Shown here one piece after another: positions 17,608 to 26,306 of a DNA stretch of 64,000 bases (position 1 is its first letter; each line of letters opens with the position of its first letter). The notes below the pieces were generated by a model. That model had not been told where the DNA came from and ran no database searches. It worked only from the letters and a program-made list of their open reading frames with translations. The stretch lies in assembly GCA_002716125.1 (NCBI GenBank), contig PAZH01000003.1, forward strand, positions 22,347-86,346, given 5' to 3'. A program made the translations under genes and the position numbers. Source of the DNA: Rhodospirillaceae bacterium. Lineage in GTDB: Bacteria > Pseudomonadota > Alphaproteobacteria > UBA8366.

Positions 17608-18765
17608 ATGACCGTCGCGGCACTCTTACTCGCCGGCGGCCGCGGTATGCGTGCGGGCGGTGACATTCCTAAACAATATCAAAAAATCGGTGGAAAGCCC
17701 ATTTTGCGCCGGGCTGTTGAGGCTTTTCTCGCATCGCCATCAATCGGCCTTGTACAAGTCGTCATTCATCAGGATGACGATGCCCTTTATCGTGACGCAA
17801 TCGAGGGTCTGGTCCTTCCCGACCCCGTATACGGCGGTGCTGAACGCCACCTTTCCGCGCTATGCGGCTTAGAGAGCCTGGAAACGCATGCGCCAAAGAC
17901 GGTCCTAATTCACGATGCGGCGCGCCCATTTGTCGACCAAGCCCTCATTGAACGTGTCATCAATTCGACAAAGCAAGGCCAAGGCGCGATACCGGCTTTG
18001 CCGGTATCAGACACCTTGAAAAGGGTTGATTCCGAAGGCTTCATTGAAGCGACCGTTGATCGGTCCTCCCTCTGGCGGGCCCAAACACCGCAAGGCTTCG
18101 AATTCTCGGATATCCTTCGCGCCCATCAAATGCGCGGCACCGAAAACCCAACCGACGACGCTGCTTTGTTCGAGACGGCGGGCGGACGGGTTGTTATCGT
18201 CCAAGGCGAGGAACGAAATATTAAGGTGACGGCACCTGAAGACTTCGAAAGATCGGCGCAGATGCTGAATTCAAATGAAAAACTCGTCCGTGTGGGGAAT
18301 GGGTTCGACGTTCATCGGTTCGGTCCGGGCGATCACGTGATGCTCTGCGGTATCAAGGTCCCGCACGATCATGGGCTAATCGGCCATTCAGATGCTGATG
18401 TCGCGCTTCATGCCTTAACGGACGCCATATTGGGCGCCGTCGGTGCCGGCGATATTGGCCAGCATTTCCCGCCAAGCGACGATCGCTGGAAAGGCGCACC
18501 GTCACATGTATTCGTTAAAGAGGCGGCGCAGCATGTATTGAACGCCGGTGGCCAGATTCACAATGTCGACGTCACGATAATCGGAGAGCGCCCGAAAGTC
18601 GGCCCTTTCAGAGAGCAAATGCGCGCGAGTGTCGCATCGATGCTGGGCGTGCCGCCGACCCGGGTCAATATCAAGGCGACAACGACCGAAAAGCTCGGTT
18701 TCGCTGGACGCAGCGAAGGTCTTGCCGCACAAGCGACCGCAAGCGTCGGACTGCCCGTAGAATGA
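17608..18765 (+). CDS. ispDF: Bifunctional IspD/IspF (MEP pathway)
   Basis: One polypeptide of 385 residues carries two non-consecutive steps of isoprenoid synthesis. Residues about 1-225 are 2-C-methyl-D-erythritol 4-phosphate cytidylyltransferase, with the CTP-binding LLLAGGRGMRAGGDIPKQY and the VLIHDAARPFV segment. Residues about 229-385 are 2-C-methyl-D-erythritol 2,4-cyclodiphosphate synthase, with the zinc ligands in GFDVHRF and LIGHSDADVALHA. The fused form is common in alphaproteobacteria. A GGGAG lies ten bases before the ATG. It leads the ispDF-pgpA-cinA operon; the pgpA start overlaps its stop as ATGA. dxr, the first committed step, is also in this window at the far right. Confidence 0.98.
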   Translation: MTVAALLLAGGRGMRAGGDIPKQYQKIGGKPILRRAVEAFLASPSIGLVQVVIHQDDDALYRDAIEGLVLPDPVYGGAERHLSALCGLESLETHAPKTVLIHDAARPFVDQALIERVINSTKQGQGAIPALPVSDTLKRVDSEGFIEATVDRSSLWRAQTPQGFEFSDILRAHQMRGTENPTDDAALFETAGGRVVIVQGEERNIKVTAPEDFERSAQMLNSNEKLVRVGNGFDVHRFGPGDHVMLCGIKVPHDHGLIGHSDADVALHALTDAILGAVGAGDIGQHFPPSDDRWKGAPSHVFVKEAAQHVLNAGGQIHNVDVTIIGERPKVGPFREQMRASVASMLGVPPTRVNIKATTTEKLGFAGRSEGLAAQATASVGLPVE

Positions 18766-19229
18766 AAGACTATCAATCGACGATCGGTGTGGTCATCGCG
18801 ACCTTCTGCGGTGCGGGAAAGTTTCCATTCGCGTCCGGCACGTTCGGGTCCCTCGCAGCGCTCCCAGTCATTTGGGTCCTACATTCGTACTTCGGCCACG
18901 TTGCGGTCATCGGCTTTGCCGTTGTCCTGTTTTTCGCGGGCATTTGGGCATCCCGCATTTATATCGAAATTTCAGGGAATAAAGATCCGAGTCCAGTTGT
19001 AATAGATGAAGTGGTTGGCCAAGCGATTGCGATATCGTTTCTACCCGTGGGTCTCATCGAATATACCGTCGCCTTTTTTCTTTTCCGCTTCTTCGATGTG
19101 ACAAAGATCTGGCCTGCGAACTGGGCTGAAAAACGCCCAAATGCAGGGCTTGCGGTTATGTTGGATGATGTTGTCGCGGGACTATATGCGGGAGTCCTAT
19201 CTCTAATTGTCTTAAGGTTGGTTACATGA
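18762..19229 (+). CDS. pgpA: Phosphatidylglycerophosphatase A
   Basis: PgpA removes the phosphate from phosphatidylglycerol phosphate in the inner membrane, giving phosphatidylglycerol. It has 155 residues. The family blocks GKFPFASGTFGSLAALP near the N-terminus, VVIDEVVGQAIA near the middle and LAVMLDDVVAGLYAG near the C-terminus carry the conserved acidic residues. Several hydrophobic segments agree with a membrane protein. It is coupled by four-base ATGA overlaps to ispDF upstream and cinA downstream. Confidence 0.95.
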   Translation: MKDYQSTIGVVIATFCGAGKFPFASGTFGSLAALPVIWVLHSYFGHVAVIGFAVVLFFAGIWASRIYIEISGNKDPSPVVIDEVVGQAIAISFLPVGLIEYTVAFFLFRFFDVTKIWPANWAEKRPNAGLAVMLDDVVAGLYAGVLSLIVLRLVT

Positions 19230-19735
19230 AGTATGCTTTTCCAGACGCGCTGAATGAAAACGCGAAAGCGCTTATTGACCTTTGCCGCGACAAGAACGTT
19301 CGACTCTCGACGATAGAGTCTTGTACAGGCGGCTTACTCGCCGGATGCCTCACTGATATCGCGGGGTCTTCCGATGTTGTGGATCGTGGGTTTGTGACTT
19401 ATTCGAACGAAGCGAAGAATGAAGAAGTCGGTGTAAACCTTGAGACATTAATGGAGTTTGGTGCCGTAAGCGCCCCCGTCGCAAAAGAGATGTGCGCCTG
19501 TGCAATGGCACGTCGCCCGATCGGCGCCGCAGCCTCATTGACGGGTATTGCCGGTCCCGGCGGAGCCACGGCCGACAAACCGGTTGGTCTTGTTTATATC
19601 GGCATCGCGACGCGCGATCGCGAACCAGTCGCGCATCGCTACGTGTTCGATGGCGATCGACAAGACGTGCGGACTGCCGCTGTCGCAGAAGCAATCGAAT
19701 TGCTTATCGCGGCAGTATCCGAGACTGACTCGTGA
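19226..19735 (+). CDS. cinA: CinA C-terminal domain family protein, nicotinamide-nucleotide amidase (PncC)
   Basis: This is a stand-alone CinA C-terminal domain of 169 residues. Family members deamidate nicotinamide mononucleotide to nicotinate mononucleotide in NAD recycling. The active-site region STIESCTGGLLAGCLTDIAGSSDVVDRGFVTYSNEAK is intact, as is the GIAGPGGATADKPVGLVYIG block. The N-terminal COG1058 half found in longer CinA proteins is absent, which is normal in alphaproteobacteria. It ends the ispDF operon and overlaps the convergent XRE gene by 32 bases. Confidence 0.94.
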   Translation: MKYAFPDALNENAKALIDLCRDKNVRLSTIESCTGGLLAGCLTDIAGSSDVVDRGFVTYSNEAKNEEVGVNLETLMEFGAVSAPVAKEMCACAMARRPIGAAASLTGIAGPGGATADKPVGLVYIGIATRDREPVAHRYVFDGDRQDVRTAAVAEAIELLIAAVSETDS

Positions 19736-20423
19736 TTATGAGTTGCTGAAACGGATGGTCGGGCACCATGAGCCACCGCGCGTATGTTTCAGCTCCTATA
19801 CCAAATAGGTCGAAGAAGTCCGCGGGATCATTCAGTTTTTCTTTGTGCGTTTCCACAACCATTTCGACCGCTTGCGGGGGCGGAAGCCGAAGCGTATCCG
19901 AGACGAACTCTGGCAAATAGTAGAGCGCGTTCGGATACATGGATACCGCCGCAAGCAGTATCCCAGACACTTCCGCGGCGTGACTTACGCTTTCCAGCGA
20001 TAACCGCACCTGGTCGAATATCACAGTCCGCGTGACACCTTGGATCATCAAGGAGACATATTGATGATGTTCGTAAGACGTCGTTGTCTCCGAGTTCCGA
20101 TAAAACACGATTGATTGAATATTCAGCAAAGACGCGCGTTCTAGGGCCTCCAGGACCTGGCGGCTGGCGGTATAGGTATCAAAAGCGCTCGGACGTTGGA
20201 TCTTGCACAGGGTCACCCCTTCGAATTCGCCGTCACCCGTAAACGATATGCCGCCTCTGGCCAGCGATCGTTCTATCGCAGCAATGGTGCTTGCGCGCGG
20301 GTCCCCAATCCCACGTTCGAAATTGTTCAGCGTGGCGAGCGATATGCCGGCGGCTTTTGCGAGTTCGCTTTGTCTCACTCCGAGAAGCGCCCTGGCCGCC
20401 TTTAGCATATTCGGCACCAACAT
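19704..20423 (-). CDS. XRE-family transcriptional regulator with unrecognised C-terminal domain
   Basis: This protein is 239 residues. The N-terminal helix-turn-helix of the Cro/C1 type is clear at about residues 6-60 (ARALLGVRQSELAKAAGIS, then LATLNNFERGIGDPRASTI). A GISFTGDGEFEGVTL segment follows, common in alphaproteobacterial XRE regulators. The remaining 150 or so residues match no domain I recognise; they could be a sensor or oligomerisation module. The gene is convergent with cinA and overlaps its last 32 bases, and it separates cinA from ratA, which are usually neighbours. Its upstream gap has a TATAAT box and several TTAG/CTAA inverted repeats, suggesting autoregulation. Targets are unknown. 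Confidence 0.88.
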   Translation of the reverse strand: MLVPNMLKAARALLGVRQSELAKAAGISLATLNNFERGIGDPRASTIAAIERSLARGGISFTGDGEFEGVTLCKIQRPSAFDTYTASRQVLEALERASLLNIQSIVFYRNSETTTSYEHHQYVSLMIQGVTRTVIFDQVRLSLESVSHAAEVSGILLAAVSMYPNALYYLPEFVSDTLRLPPPQAVEMVVETHKEKLNDPADFFDLFGIGAETYARWLMVPDHPFQQLIITSQSRILPR

Positions 20424-20468
20424 GGGGAACGCCCTTCGGACAATTAATTCAGAGAATCAGCTAATCCT

Positions 20469-20522
20469 TCTAAATTAGACATTATACCTAAAATATTAGT
20501 CAAGATACGAAATTAGAATTTC
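20469..20522 (-). promoter_or_regulatory. Promoter region of the XRE gene with repeated TTAG/CTAA half-sites
   Basis: Three symmetric elements lie within 54 bases: TCTAAATTAGA (20469-20479), CTAA-4-TTAG (20488-20499) and GAAATT-AG-AATTTC (20509-20522). A perfect TATAAT (minus strand, 20481-20486) sits between the first two. A TTGACT is present, but only 11 bases away, too close to be its -35. The layout fits an operator cluster for the XRE protein. Confidence 0.5.
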
Positions 20523-20565
20523 TGTCGGTGACCCGCTTTTTTGCGCTGATTCACGCACCCACAGA

Positions 20566-21000
20566 CTATAAGAGAGCGGCTGCGCGTTCCTCGAAGGCCG
20601 CAATCATTTTGTGAGCGGCCGCTTCGAAAACAGCCCCCATCATCGATTCTAAAAGAACCGATCTGAATTCGAATGCGATTTCAAAATTTACTATAGAGTA
20701 ATTTTCGCCTCTATCCAAAATATGCCATTTACTCTCTAAGTGTTTGAAAGGACCGGATTCTTGAACTGTATCAACAGTCAATTCGGACCGGTCTAAAAAA
20801 ACGCGACTAGCGAAAGTCTCCGTCATTCCGCCATATCCGATCTTGAGGTCGGCGATCATCGTATTACTGTCAGGTCGTTCCTGAACCCGGGATGCGACAC
20901 ACCAAGGAAGGAACTCCGCATAGTTATCGACATCCGAAATGATCTCGAACAACGCAGCCGCTGGGTACGGAAGCTCTTTGACTTCGGAAAATTGACGCAC
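20566..21000 (-). CDS. RatA/COQ10-like START-domain protein
   Basis: This is a 144-residue START/SRPBCC-fold protein of the RatA/COQ10 family. In mitochondria and alphaproteobacteria COQ10 binds ubiquinone and supports respiration. The E. coli homologue RatA was described as inhibiting ribosome assembly. Family blocks include ALFEIISDVDNYAEFLPWCVASRV near the N-terminus, SRVFLDRSELTVDTVQESGPFKHLES in the middle, and VNFEIAFEFRSVLLESMMGAVF towards the end. The start is GTG, six bases after the lipA stop. Co-localisation with lipA and pdh genes favours the respiratory role over a toxin role. Confidence 0.9.
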   Translation of the reverse strand: MRQFSEVKELPYPAAALFEIISDVDNYAEFLPWCVASRVQERPDSNTMIADLKIGYGGMTETFASRVFLDRSELTVDTVQESGPFKHLESKWHILDRGENYSIVNFEIAFEFRSVLLESMMGAVFEAAAHKMIAAFEERAAALL

Positions 21001-21006
21001 GGTAAT

Positions 21007-21969
21007 CTACGAACTTGAGGAGCGGTCGAAACTGAGCTTCGCGTTGCGCGCGTCTCGCAAGCGCGCGAAATCATCGCCTGCATGATAGGACGACCGTGTC
21101 AAAGGCGATGCCGATACCATAAGGAAGCCCTTCCCACGTGCCATTTTCGACATGCCCTCGAATTCTTCAGGGGTCACAAAACGATCAATCGCCGCGTGTT
21201 TCGATGTCGGCTGAAGGTATTGGCCAATTGTTAAGAAGTCGACGTCCGCGGAACGAAGATCATCCATGACTTGGTGCACTTCGTCGCGACTCTCTCCTAA
21301 GCCCACCATCATTCCAGATTTTGTGAAAATCGTGGGATCGATTTGTTTTACGCGATGCAGGAGTTCCAAGCTCGTAAAGTAGCGGGAGCCAGGGCGGATT
21401 GTCGGATAGAGTCGCGGTACGGTCTCAATATTATGATTAAAAACATCCGGCTTTGCCGCCGCAACGGTTTCAATCGCACCATCTTTCTGCATGAAGTCAG
21501 GGGTTAAGACTTCAATTGTAGTGCCTTGCGAACGCTTGCGTATTTCAGCTATGACGCGTGCAAAGTGTTGCCCCCCACCGTCCGGAAGATCATCTCGGTC
21601 GACAGAGGTAATCACGACATGCGCCAGCCCCAATTCGGCCACGGCGTCCCCTACTCTTGCCGGCTCGTTCGCGTCGAGAGCACGCGGCAAACCTGTCGCA
21701 ACGTTGCAAAACGCACAGGCTCGGGTGCATGTGTCGCCCATAATCATAAATGTGGCGTGCTTCTTGGCCCAGCACTCTCCAATATTTGGACATCCGGCCT
21801 CTTCACAAACCGTATGCAGGCCACTCTCGCGGACAGTGTTGCGCGTCTCGAAATACGCCTTCGACGTCGGTGCCTTGACCCGAATCCAGTCTGGCTTTCG
21901 CGTTGCCGGATTGTCGGGCCGGTTTCGCTTTTCCGGATGACGATGTTTTGGCGCTGGTGCCGTAGTCAT
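21007..21969 (-). CDS. lipA: Lipoyl synthase LipA
   Basis: LipA is a radical-SAM enzyme that inserts two sulfurs into octanoyl groups on lipoyl domains. It has 320 residues. The auxiliary Fe-S cluster ligands are in [13 protein letters not shown], and the radical-SAM cluster CxxxCxxC is in [10 protein letters not shown]. The C-terminal serine ligand of the auxiliary cluster is in [10 protein letters not shown]. It lies 17 bases downstream of lpdA, so the pyruvate dehydrogenase genes and the enzyme that matures their E2 and E1-beta lipoyl domains form one transcription unit. Confidence 0.98.
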   Translation of the reverse strand: MTTAPAPKHRHPEKRNRPDNPATRKPDWIRVKAPTSKAYFETRNTVRESGLHTVCEEAGCPNIGECWAKKHATFMIMGDTCTRACAFCNVATGLPRALDANEPARVGDAVAELGLAHVVITSVDRDDLPDGGGQHFARVIAEIRKRSQGTTIEVLTPDFMQKDGAIETVAAAKPDVFNHNIETVPRLYPTIRPGSRYFTSLELLHRVKQIDPTIFTKSGMMVGLGESRDEVHQVMDDLRSADVDFLTIGQYLQPTSKHAAIDRFVTPEEFEGMSKMARGKGFLMVSASPLTRSSYHAGDDFARLRDARNAKLSFDRSSSS

Positions 21970-21986
21970 GCGCGTCGCGATCTCAG

Positions 21987-23399
21987 TTAGAAATGAACGG
22001 CGCGCCCATAGGCGTCCAAAACCGATTCATGCATCATTTCGGATAGTGTCGGATGTGGGAAGACCGTATGCATCAGCTCTTTCTCGGTGGTCTCCAGTGT
22101 GCGGGCAATACCGTATCCTTGGATCAGCTCCGTTACTTCCGCACCAATCATATGGGCACCGAGTAATTCACCTGTCTTTGTATCGAACACGGTCTTAACC
22201 AGGCCTTCCGGCTCTCCAAGAGCGATCGCCTTTCCATTGCCGATGAAAGGAAAGCGGCCGACACGGACCTCATAACCGGCCTCTTTCGCTTTCGCTTCGG
22301 TCATTCCGACTGAGGCCACTTGTGGCATGCAGTAGGTGCAGCCAGGAATATTGCCGGTCTCGAGTGGGTGCACATCCTTCTCACCCTTGATCTTCTCGAC
22401 ACAAATTATTCCCTCATGGCTCGCCTTATGCGCAAGCCATGGCGGTCCCGTAACATCTCCGATGGCGTAGATTCCAGGCTCTCCCGTCTCAAGCCATTGA
22501 TTCGTTTCGATATGACCACGGTCGACCTTCACTTGGGTCCCTTCAAGCCCAATATTATCGACATTCCCGACAATCCCGATCGCGAGAATGACTCGATCCA
22601 CAGTAATGGATTCGCTCTTCCCGCCCTTTTCGACGCTCGCCGTGACGCTATTGGCGGCCTTGTCCAAAGCCTTAACTTGGGCGCCTGTGATAATCTTCAT
22701 GCCGTCCTTTTCAAAGGACTTCTGGGCGAAAGCGGAAATTTCTTCGTCTTCGACCGGCAAGATGCGATCCATGACCTCAACCACCGTTACTTCAACGCCA
22801 AGATTGCGATAAAAACTCGCAAACTCGATCCCGATCGCGCCCGATCCAACAACTAGAATCGATTTCGGCATGCTTTCCGGGACCATTGCCTCTTTATAGG
22901 TCCAGACCAGTTTTCCGTCCGGTTCCAGGCCGGGCAGCGAGCGGGCCCGTGCGCCTGTCGCGAGGACGATATTTGTGGCGGTGAGATCGGCAATCTTCTT
23001 GCCATCCTTCTCAACCACCAGCTTTTTCGCACCTTTCGGACCGCCGGCAAGTTTCCCCCAACCGTCGAACACCTCGACTTTGTTCATTTTCAGGAGATGC
23101 CCGACACCGCCGTTTAGTTGCGCCGCAACTTTGCGAGAGCGGTCGACCACCTTCTTCAAATCCACGCTCGCCCCTTGAACAGAAATACCGTAGGCATCCG
23201 CATGCTGAATGTTACGATAGACTTCGGCTGTGCGTAACAAGGCTTTCGTCGGAATACAGCCCCAGTTCAGGCATATCCCGCCAAGATGTTGGCCCTCAAC
23301 AAGGGCCGCCTTCATTCCTAGTTGGGCTGCTCGGATCGCCGCGACATAGCCGCCCGGGCCGCCACCAATGACGATCAGATCGAATTTTTGTTCGGCCAT
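21987..23399 (-). CDS. lpdA: Dihydrolipoamide dehydrogenase (E3)
   Basis: E3 reoxidises the dihydrolipoyl arm of the 2-oxoacid dehydrogenases with FAD and NAD+. It has 470 residues. The N-terminal FAD fold is [19 protein letters not shown], the redox-active disulfide is in [16 protein letters not shown] (about 41-56), the NAD fold is [15 protein letters not shown], and the catalytic His-Glu pair is in [12 protein letters not shown] near the C-terminus. The CLNWGC form is typical of E3 linked to alphaproteobacterial pyruvate dehydrogenase. The Shine-Dalgarno is strong (GGAGG), nine bases after pdhC. Confidence 0.98.
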   Translation of the reverse strand: MAEQKFDLIVIGGGPGGYVAAIRAAQLGMKAALVEGQHLGGICLNWGCIPTKALLRTAEVYRNIQHADAYGISVQGASVDLKKVVDRSRKVAAQLNGGVGHLLKMNKVEVFDGWGKLAGGPKGAKKLVVEKDGKKIADLTATNIVLATGARARSLPGLEPDGKLVWTYKEAMVPESMPKSILVVGSGAIGIEFASFYRNLGVEVTVVEVMDRILPVEDEEISAFAQKSFEKDGMKIITGAQVKALDKAANSVTASVEKGGKSESITVDRVILAIGIVGNVDNIGLEGTQVKVDRGHIETNQWLETGEPGIYAIGDVTGPPWLAHKASHEGIICVEKIKGEKDVHPLETGNIPGCTYCMPQVASVGMTEAKAKEAGYEVRVGRFPFIGNGKAIALGEPEGLVKTVFDTKTGELLGAHMIGAEVTELIQGYGIARTLETTEKELMHTVFPHPTLSEMMHESVLDAYGRAVHF

Positions 23400-23408
23400 G
23401 ATCCCTCC

Positions 23409-24878
23409 TTACAGCAGCATGCCGAGCGGGTCTTCAATAAGCCGCTTGAAAGCCCCCAGATATTCCGCCCCGATCGCCCCGTCTACCGCGCGGTGATCAA
23501 CCGAAAGCGTACATGACATCACCGTCGCGACCGCCAAAGCGCCGTCTTTCACGACCGGGCGCTGCTCGCCGGCGCCCACAGCCAGAATGCAGGCCTGCGG
23601 CGGATTGATGACCGCGCAGAAATCCTTGATTCCATACATTCCAAGGTTCGAAATGCTGAACGTACCGCCCTGGTACTCCTCCGGGCCCAACTTCCCCTCC
23701 CGGGCCCGTTCGGAGAGTTCCTTCATTTCCGATGAAATTGTCTCCAAGCCCTTGTTGTCCGCCTGGCGCACGACCGGGGTAATCAAGCCGCCTTCGATCG
23801 CCACCGCGACCGAAATATCAGTGGATTTGTATAATTTTACACCTTCATCGGTCCAAGACGCGTTCGCCTTTGGAACCCGTCTCAATGCGATCGCAGCCGC
23901 CTTTATCACGAGGTCGTTGACTGAGAGCTTGTACGCGCCGTCCGCCTTGTCATTGAGCGTCTTCCGCAATTCAAGCAAACCATCGATCTCGCAATCAACG
24001 GTAAGATAAAAATGCGGGACTTGTTGCTTTGATTCCGTCAAGCGACGCGCGATCGTTTTGCGCATGGTCGATAAGGATTCGAGCTCGAATTCAGGCTCAA
24101 ATGGCAGACGCTCGGCCGTTGTTGGTGCTGCAGCCGGAGCCGCCGGCGCCGCGGCCGGCGCTGACGGTGCGGCTGCTGGAGCCGGCGCGGCCGTCGCGCC
24201 ACTCTCAATCGCCGCCTCGATATCGGCTTTCACAATTCGACCGTTTGGCCCACTGCCGGAGATACCCGCCAAATCAAGCCCCGCCTGCGAGGCCATTCGC
24301 CGCGCAAGAGGACTGGCGATAATTCGACCACCCGTCGCAGGCGCCGCCGCAGCAGTGGTACCGCCGCCAATAACTGCTTCCACATCAGAGACGACGATAC
24401 GTCCATTCGGCCCGCTACCTGTAATGCCAGCAAGATCCACGCCCGCCTGGGAGGCCATTCGACGTGCTAGCGGGCTCGCCAGTGGCGGTTTTCCAGCTTC
24501 CGGCGCAGGCGCTGCGGTGGCCGGTTCCGGTTCGGGAGATGGTGCCGGTTCGGGAGTTGGTGCCGGCGGCGTTCCGCCATTGCCGGAGGGAGCGGCCGCT
24601 GAAACATCGACACCTTCAAGTGCCGAGTCGTCTTCACCCTCTTCCAACAACAACGCGATCACATTATTGACGGCGACCCCTTCGGTACCCTCGGCAACGA
24701 GAATTTTCCCGAGTTTGCCTTCTTCGACCGCTTCAACCTCCATCGTCGCCTTATCGGTTTCGATTTCGGCAATTATATCACCCGAATTAATCGCATCGCC
24801 TTCCCCGACGAGCCATTTTGCTAAGGTCCCTTCCGTCATGGTCGGCGACAAAGCGGGCATAAGTATCTTTACTGGCAT
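23409..24878 (-). CDS. pdhC: Pyruvate dehydrogenase E2, dihydrolipoamide acetyltransferase, with two subunit-binding domains
   Basis: E2 transfers acetyl groups to CoA and is the core of the pyruvate dehydrogenase complex. It has 489 residues. The order is one lipoyl domain (Lys 43 in ETDKATMEVEA), an Ala/Pro linker, a first peripheral-subunit-binding domain (about 134-170), a second nearly identical one (about 188-224, 30 of 36 core residues the same), a second Ala/Pro linker, and the catalytic domain ending with DHRAVDGAIG. One such domain is the norm, so the tandem copy is unusual. It could let each E2 hold more E1 or E3. The DNA of the two copies has diverged at many synonymous sites, so the duplication is not recent. 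Start [12 protein letters not shown] has AAGGA upstream. Confidence 0.97.
   Translation of the reverse strand: MPVKILMPALSPTMTEGTLAKWLVGEGDAINSGDIIAEIETDKATMEVEAVEEGKLGKILVAEGTEGVAVNNVIALLLEEGEDDSALEGVDVSAAAPSGNGGTPPAPTPEPAPSPEPEPATAAPAPEAGKPPLASPLARRMASQAGVDLAGITGSGPNGRIVVSDVEAVIGGGTTAAAAPATGGRIIASPLARRMASQAGLDLAGISGSGPNGRIVKADIEAAIESGATAAPAPAAAPSAPAAAPAAPAAAPTTAERLPFEPEFELESLSTMRKTIARRLTESKQQVPHFYLTVDCEIDGLLELRKTLNDKADGAYKLSVNDLVIKAAAIALRRVPKANASWTDEGVKLYKSTDISVAVAIEGGLITPVVRQADNKGLETISSEMKELSERAREGKLGPEEYQGGTFSISNLGMYGIKDFCAVINPPQACILAVGAGEQRPVVKDGALAVATVMSCTLSVDHRAVDGAIGAEYLGAFKRLIEDPLGMLL
24207..24317 (-). repeat. Second copy of peripheral-subunit-binding domain in pdhC
   Basis: Codes for ASPLARRMASQAGLDLAG and the rest of the fold (residues about 188-224). 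It is an in-frame duplicate of 24369-24479, with 30 of 36 core residues identical but many silent changes. Confidence 0.85.
24369..24479 (-). repeat. First copy of peripheral-subunit-binding domain in pdhC
   Basis: Codes for ASPLARRMASQAGVDLAG and the rest of the fold (residues about 134-170). It pairs with 24207-24317, separated by an 18-residue Ala/Gly-rich linker. Confidence 0.85.
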
Positions 24879-24896
24879 CTCATTTATCCTTTCGCT

Positions 24897-26288
24897 CTAG
24901 GAGCGATAGCAGACGTTCTTAGCCGCCTCGAAGATATCGGCGGCTTGCGGCAGCGCAAGGCTCTCGAGATTGGCGGCATACGGCAGCGGGACGTCTTTTG
25001 AACAAACGCGCGCCAAAGGCGCATCCAGCCAATCGAATGCCGCTTCCATCATAAGCGCGGCAAGTTCGGACCCGATCCCGGAAAACGGCCAGCCTTCTTC
25101 GCAGCTGACGATCCGATTGGTTTTTTGCACGGACTTGACGATGGTGTCCGTATCGAGCGGCCGAATACTGCGAAGATCGATGACTTCGGCATCAATGCCT
25201 TCACCGGCGAGCGCTTCAGCCGCTTCCAATGCTTTTCCGACCATTATCGAAAACGCGACAAGCGTCACATCTTTGCCTTCGCGGACAACCTTTGCGCTCC
25301 CGATTGGCACGGTCCAATCGTCACTGACGGGCACTTCGAAGCTGTTGCCGTACAAAAGCTCATTTTCCAGCACGAAGACAGGGTTCGGGTCGCGGATCGC
25401 GGACTTCAAAAGGCCTTTCGCATCAGCCGCAGAATATGGCGAGACGACCTTGAGGCCCGGGCAATGTGCATACCAACTGGCATAACACTGCGAGTGTTGC
25501 GCCGCGACGCGCGATGCGGCGCCGTTGGGCCCTCGAAAGACGATCGGGCACCCCATTTGGCCGCCCGACATGTACAGCGTCTTCGCGGCAGAATTGATGA
25601 GGTGGTCCATCGCCTGCATCGCGAAGTTAAAGGTCATGAACTCGACGACGGGGCGAAGTCCCATAAAAGCAGCGCCAACGCCAAGTCCGGCGAATCCGTG
25701 CTCGGTGATCGGCGTATCGATAACCCGGCGTTCCCCAAACTCTTCCAGCAACCCCTGGCTAACCTTATAGGCGCCCTGATATTGAGCGACTTCCTCACCC
25801 ATAAGAAAGACGCTGTCTTCCCGGCGCATTTCTTCCACCATTGCGTCGCGTAGTGCTTCGCGAACCGTCAAAGTGACTGTCTCGCCGTCCCAATCCGGTT
25901 CCGGCGGCGGGCTGGTTTCCGCCGGTGCGATGACAGGCGCCGGTGGGACGGGTGCGGCCGGCGCGGCTGGCGCGGCTGGCGCGGGCGCCGATTCGGTTAC
26001 TTCAGCCGAAGGTGCAGGCGAAGCGACGGCGTCGTCCGCGCTTTCACCTTCACCGATGATAACGGCGATCGGTGTGTTCACCGCAACGTTTTCCGCGCCT
26101 TCGGCGACAAGAATTCGCCCAAGCTTGCCTTCATCGACCGCTTCGACTTCCATGTTTGCTTTGTCAGTTTCAATCTCGGCGATAACGTCGCCGGCGGAGA
26201 CATCATCTCCTTCAGATTTCAACCAACGCGCCAATTTCCCTTCCGTCATGGTCGGCGAAAGGGCGGGCATCAAGATTTCTACGGGCAT
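24897..26288 (-). CDS. pdhB: Pyruvate dehydrogenase E1 beta subunit with N-terminal lipoyl domain
   Basis: E1 beta, with E1 alpha, decarboxylates pyruvate and reductively acetylates lipoate. It has 463 residues. Residues 1-80 or so are a lipoyl domain (lysine in [11 protein letters not shown]), joined by an Ala/Pro linker to a transketolase-type body ([14 protein letters not shown], then [18 protein letters not shown], and [19 protein letters not shown]). The fused lipoyl domain is a known alphaproteobacterial trait. The linker DNA holds a short 9-bp tandem repeat. It lies between pdhA and pdhC with gaps of 18 bases on both sides. Confidence 0.98.
   Translation of the reverse strand: MPVEILMPALSPTMTEGKLARWLKSEGDDVSAGDVIAEIETDKANMEVEAVDEGKLGRILVAEGAENVAVNTPIAVIIGEGESADDAVASPAPSAEVTESAPAPAAPAAPAAPVPPAPVIAPAETSPPPEPDWDGETVTLTVREALRDAMVEEMRREDSVFLMGEEVAQYQGAYKVSQGLLEEFGERRVIDTPITEHGFAGLGVGAAFMGLRPVVEFMTFNFAMQAMDHLINSAAKTLYMSGGQMGCPIVFRGPNGAASRVAAQHSQCYASWYAHCPGLKVVSPYSAADAKGLLKSAIRDPNPVFVLENELLYGNSFEVPVSDDWTVPIGSAKVVREGKDVTLVAFSIMVGKALEAAEALAGEGIDAEVIDLRSIRPLDTDTIVKSVQKTNRIVSCEEGWPFSGIGSELAALMMEAAFDWLDAPLARVCSKDVPLPYAANLESLALPQAADIFEAAKNVCYRS
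25954..25989 (-). repeat. 9-bp tandem repeat in the pdhB linker
   Basis: The plus strand reads GCGGCCGGC, GCGGCTGGC, GCGGCTGGC, then a degenerate unit. It encodes an Ala-Ala-Pro-type repeat in the flexible linker. Units 2 and 3 are identical, so length may vary by slippage in steps of three residues without breaking the frame. Confidence 0.7.
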
Positions 26289-26306
26289 ATTTTCGTCCCT
26301 CCCCGC

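Noticed and set aside
19704-21000. XRE gene plus RatA read as a toxin-antitoxin pair
   Set aside because: RatA-like proteins with this sequence are COQ10-type START proteins conserved beside lipA. The genes are 142 bases apart with their own signals, not a coupled small operon.
24058-24900. 280-aa rightward ORF opposite pdhC
   Set aside because: It is Ala/Gly/Pro/Ser-rich with no domain, and is the mirror of the low-complexity linkers and conserved domains of pdhC.
25125-25853. 242-aa rightward ORF opposite pdhB
   Set aside because: It lies wholly within a conserved enzyme gene, is His/Arg-rich and has no recognisable motif. It is a shadow ORF.
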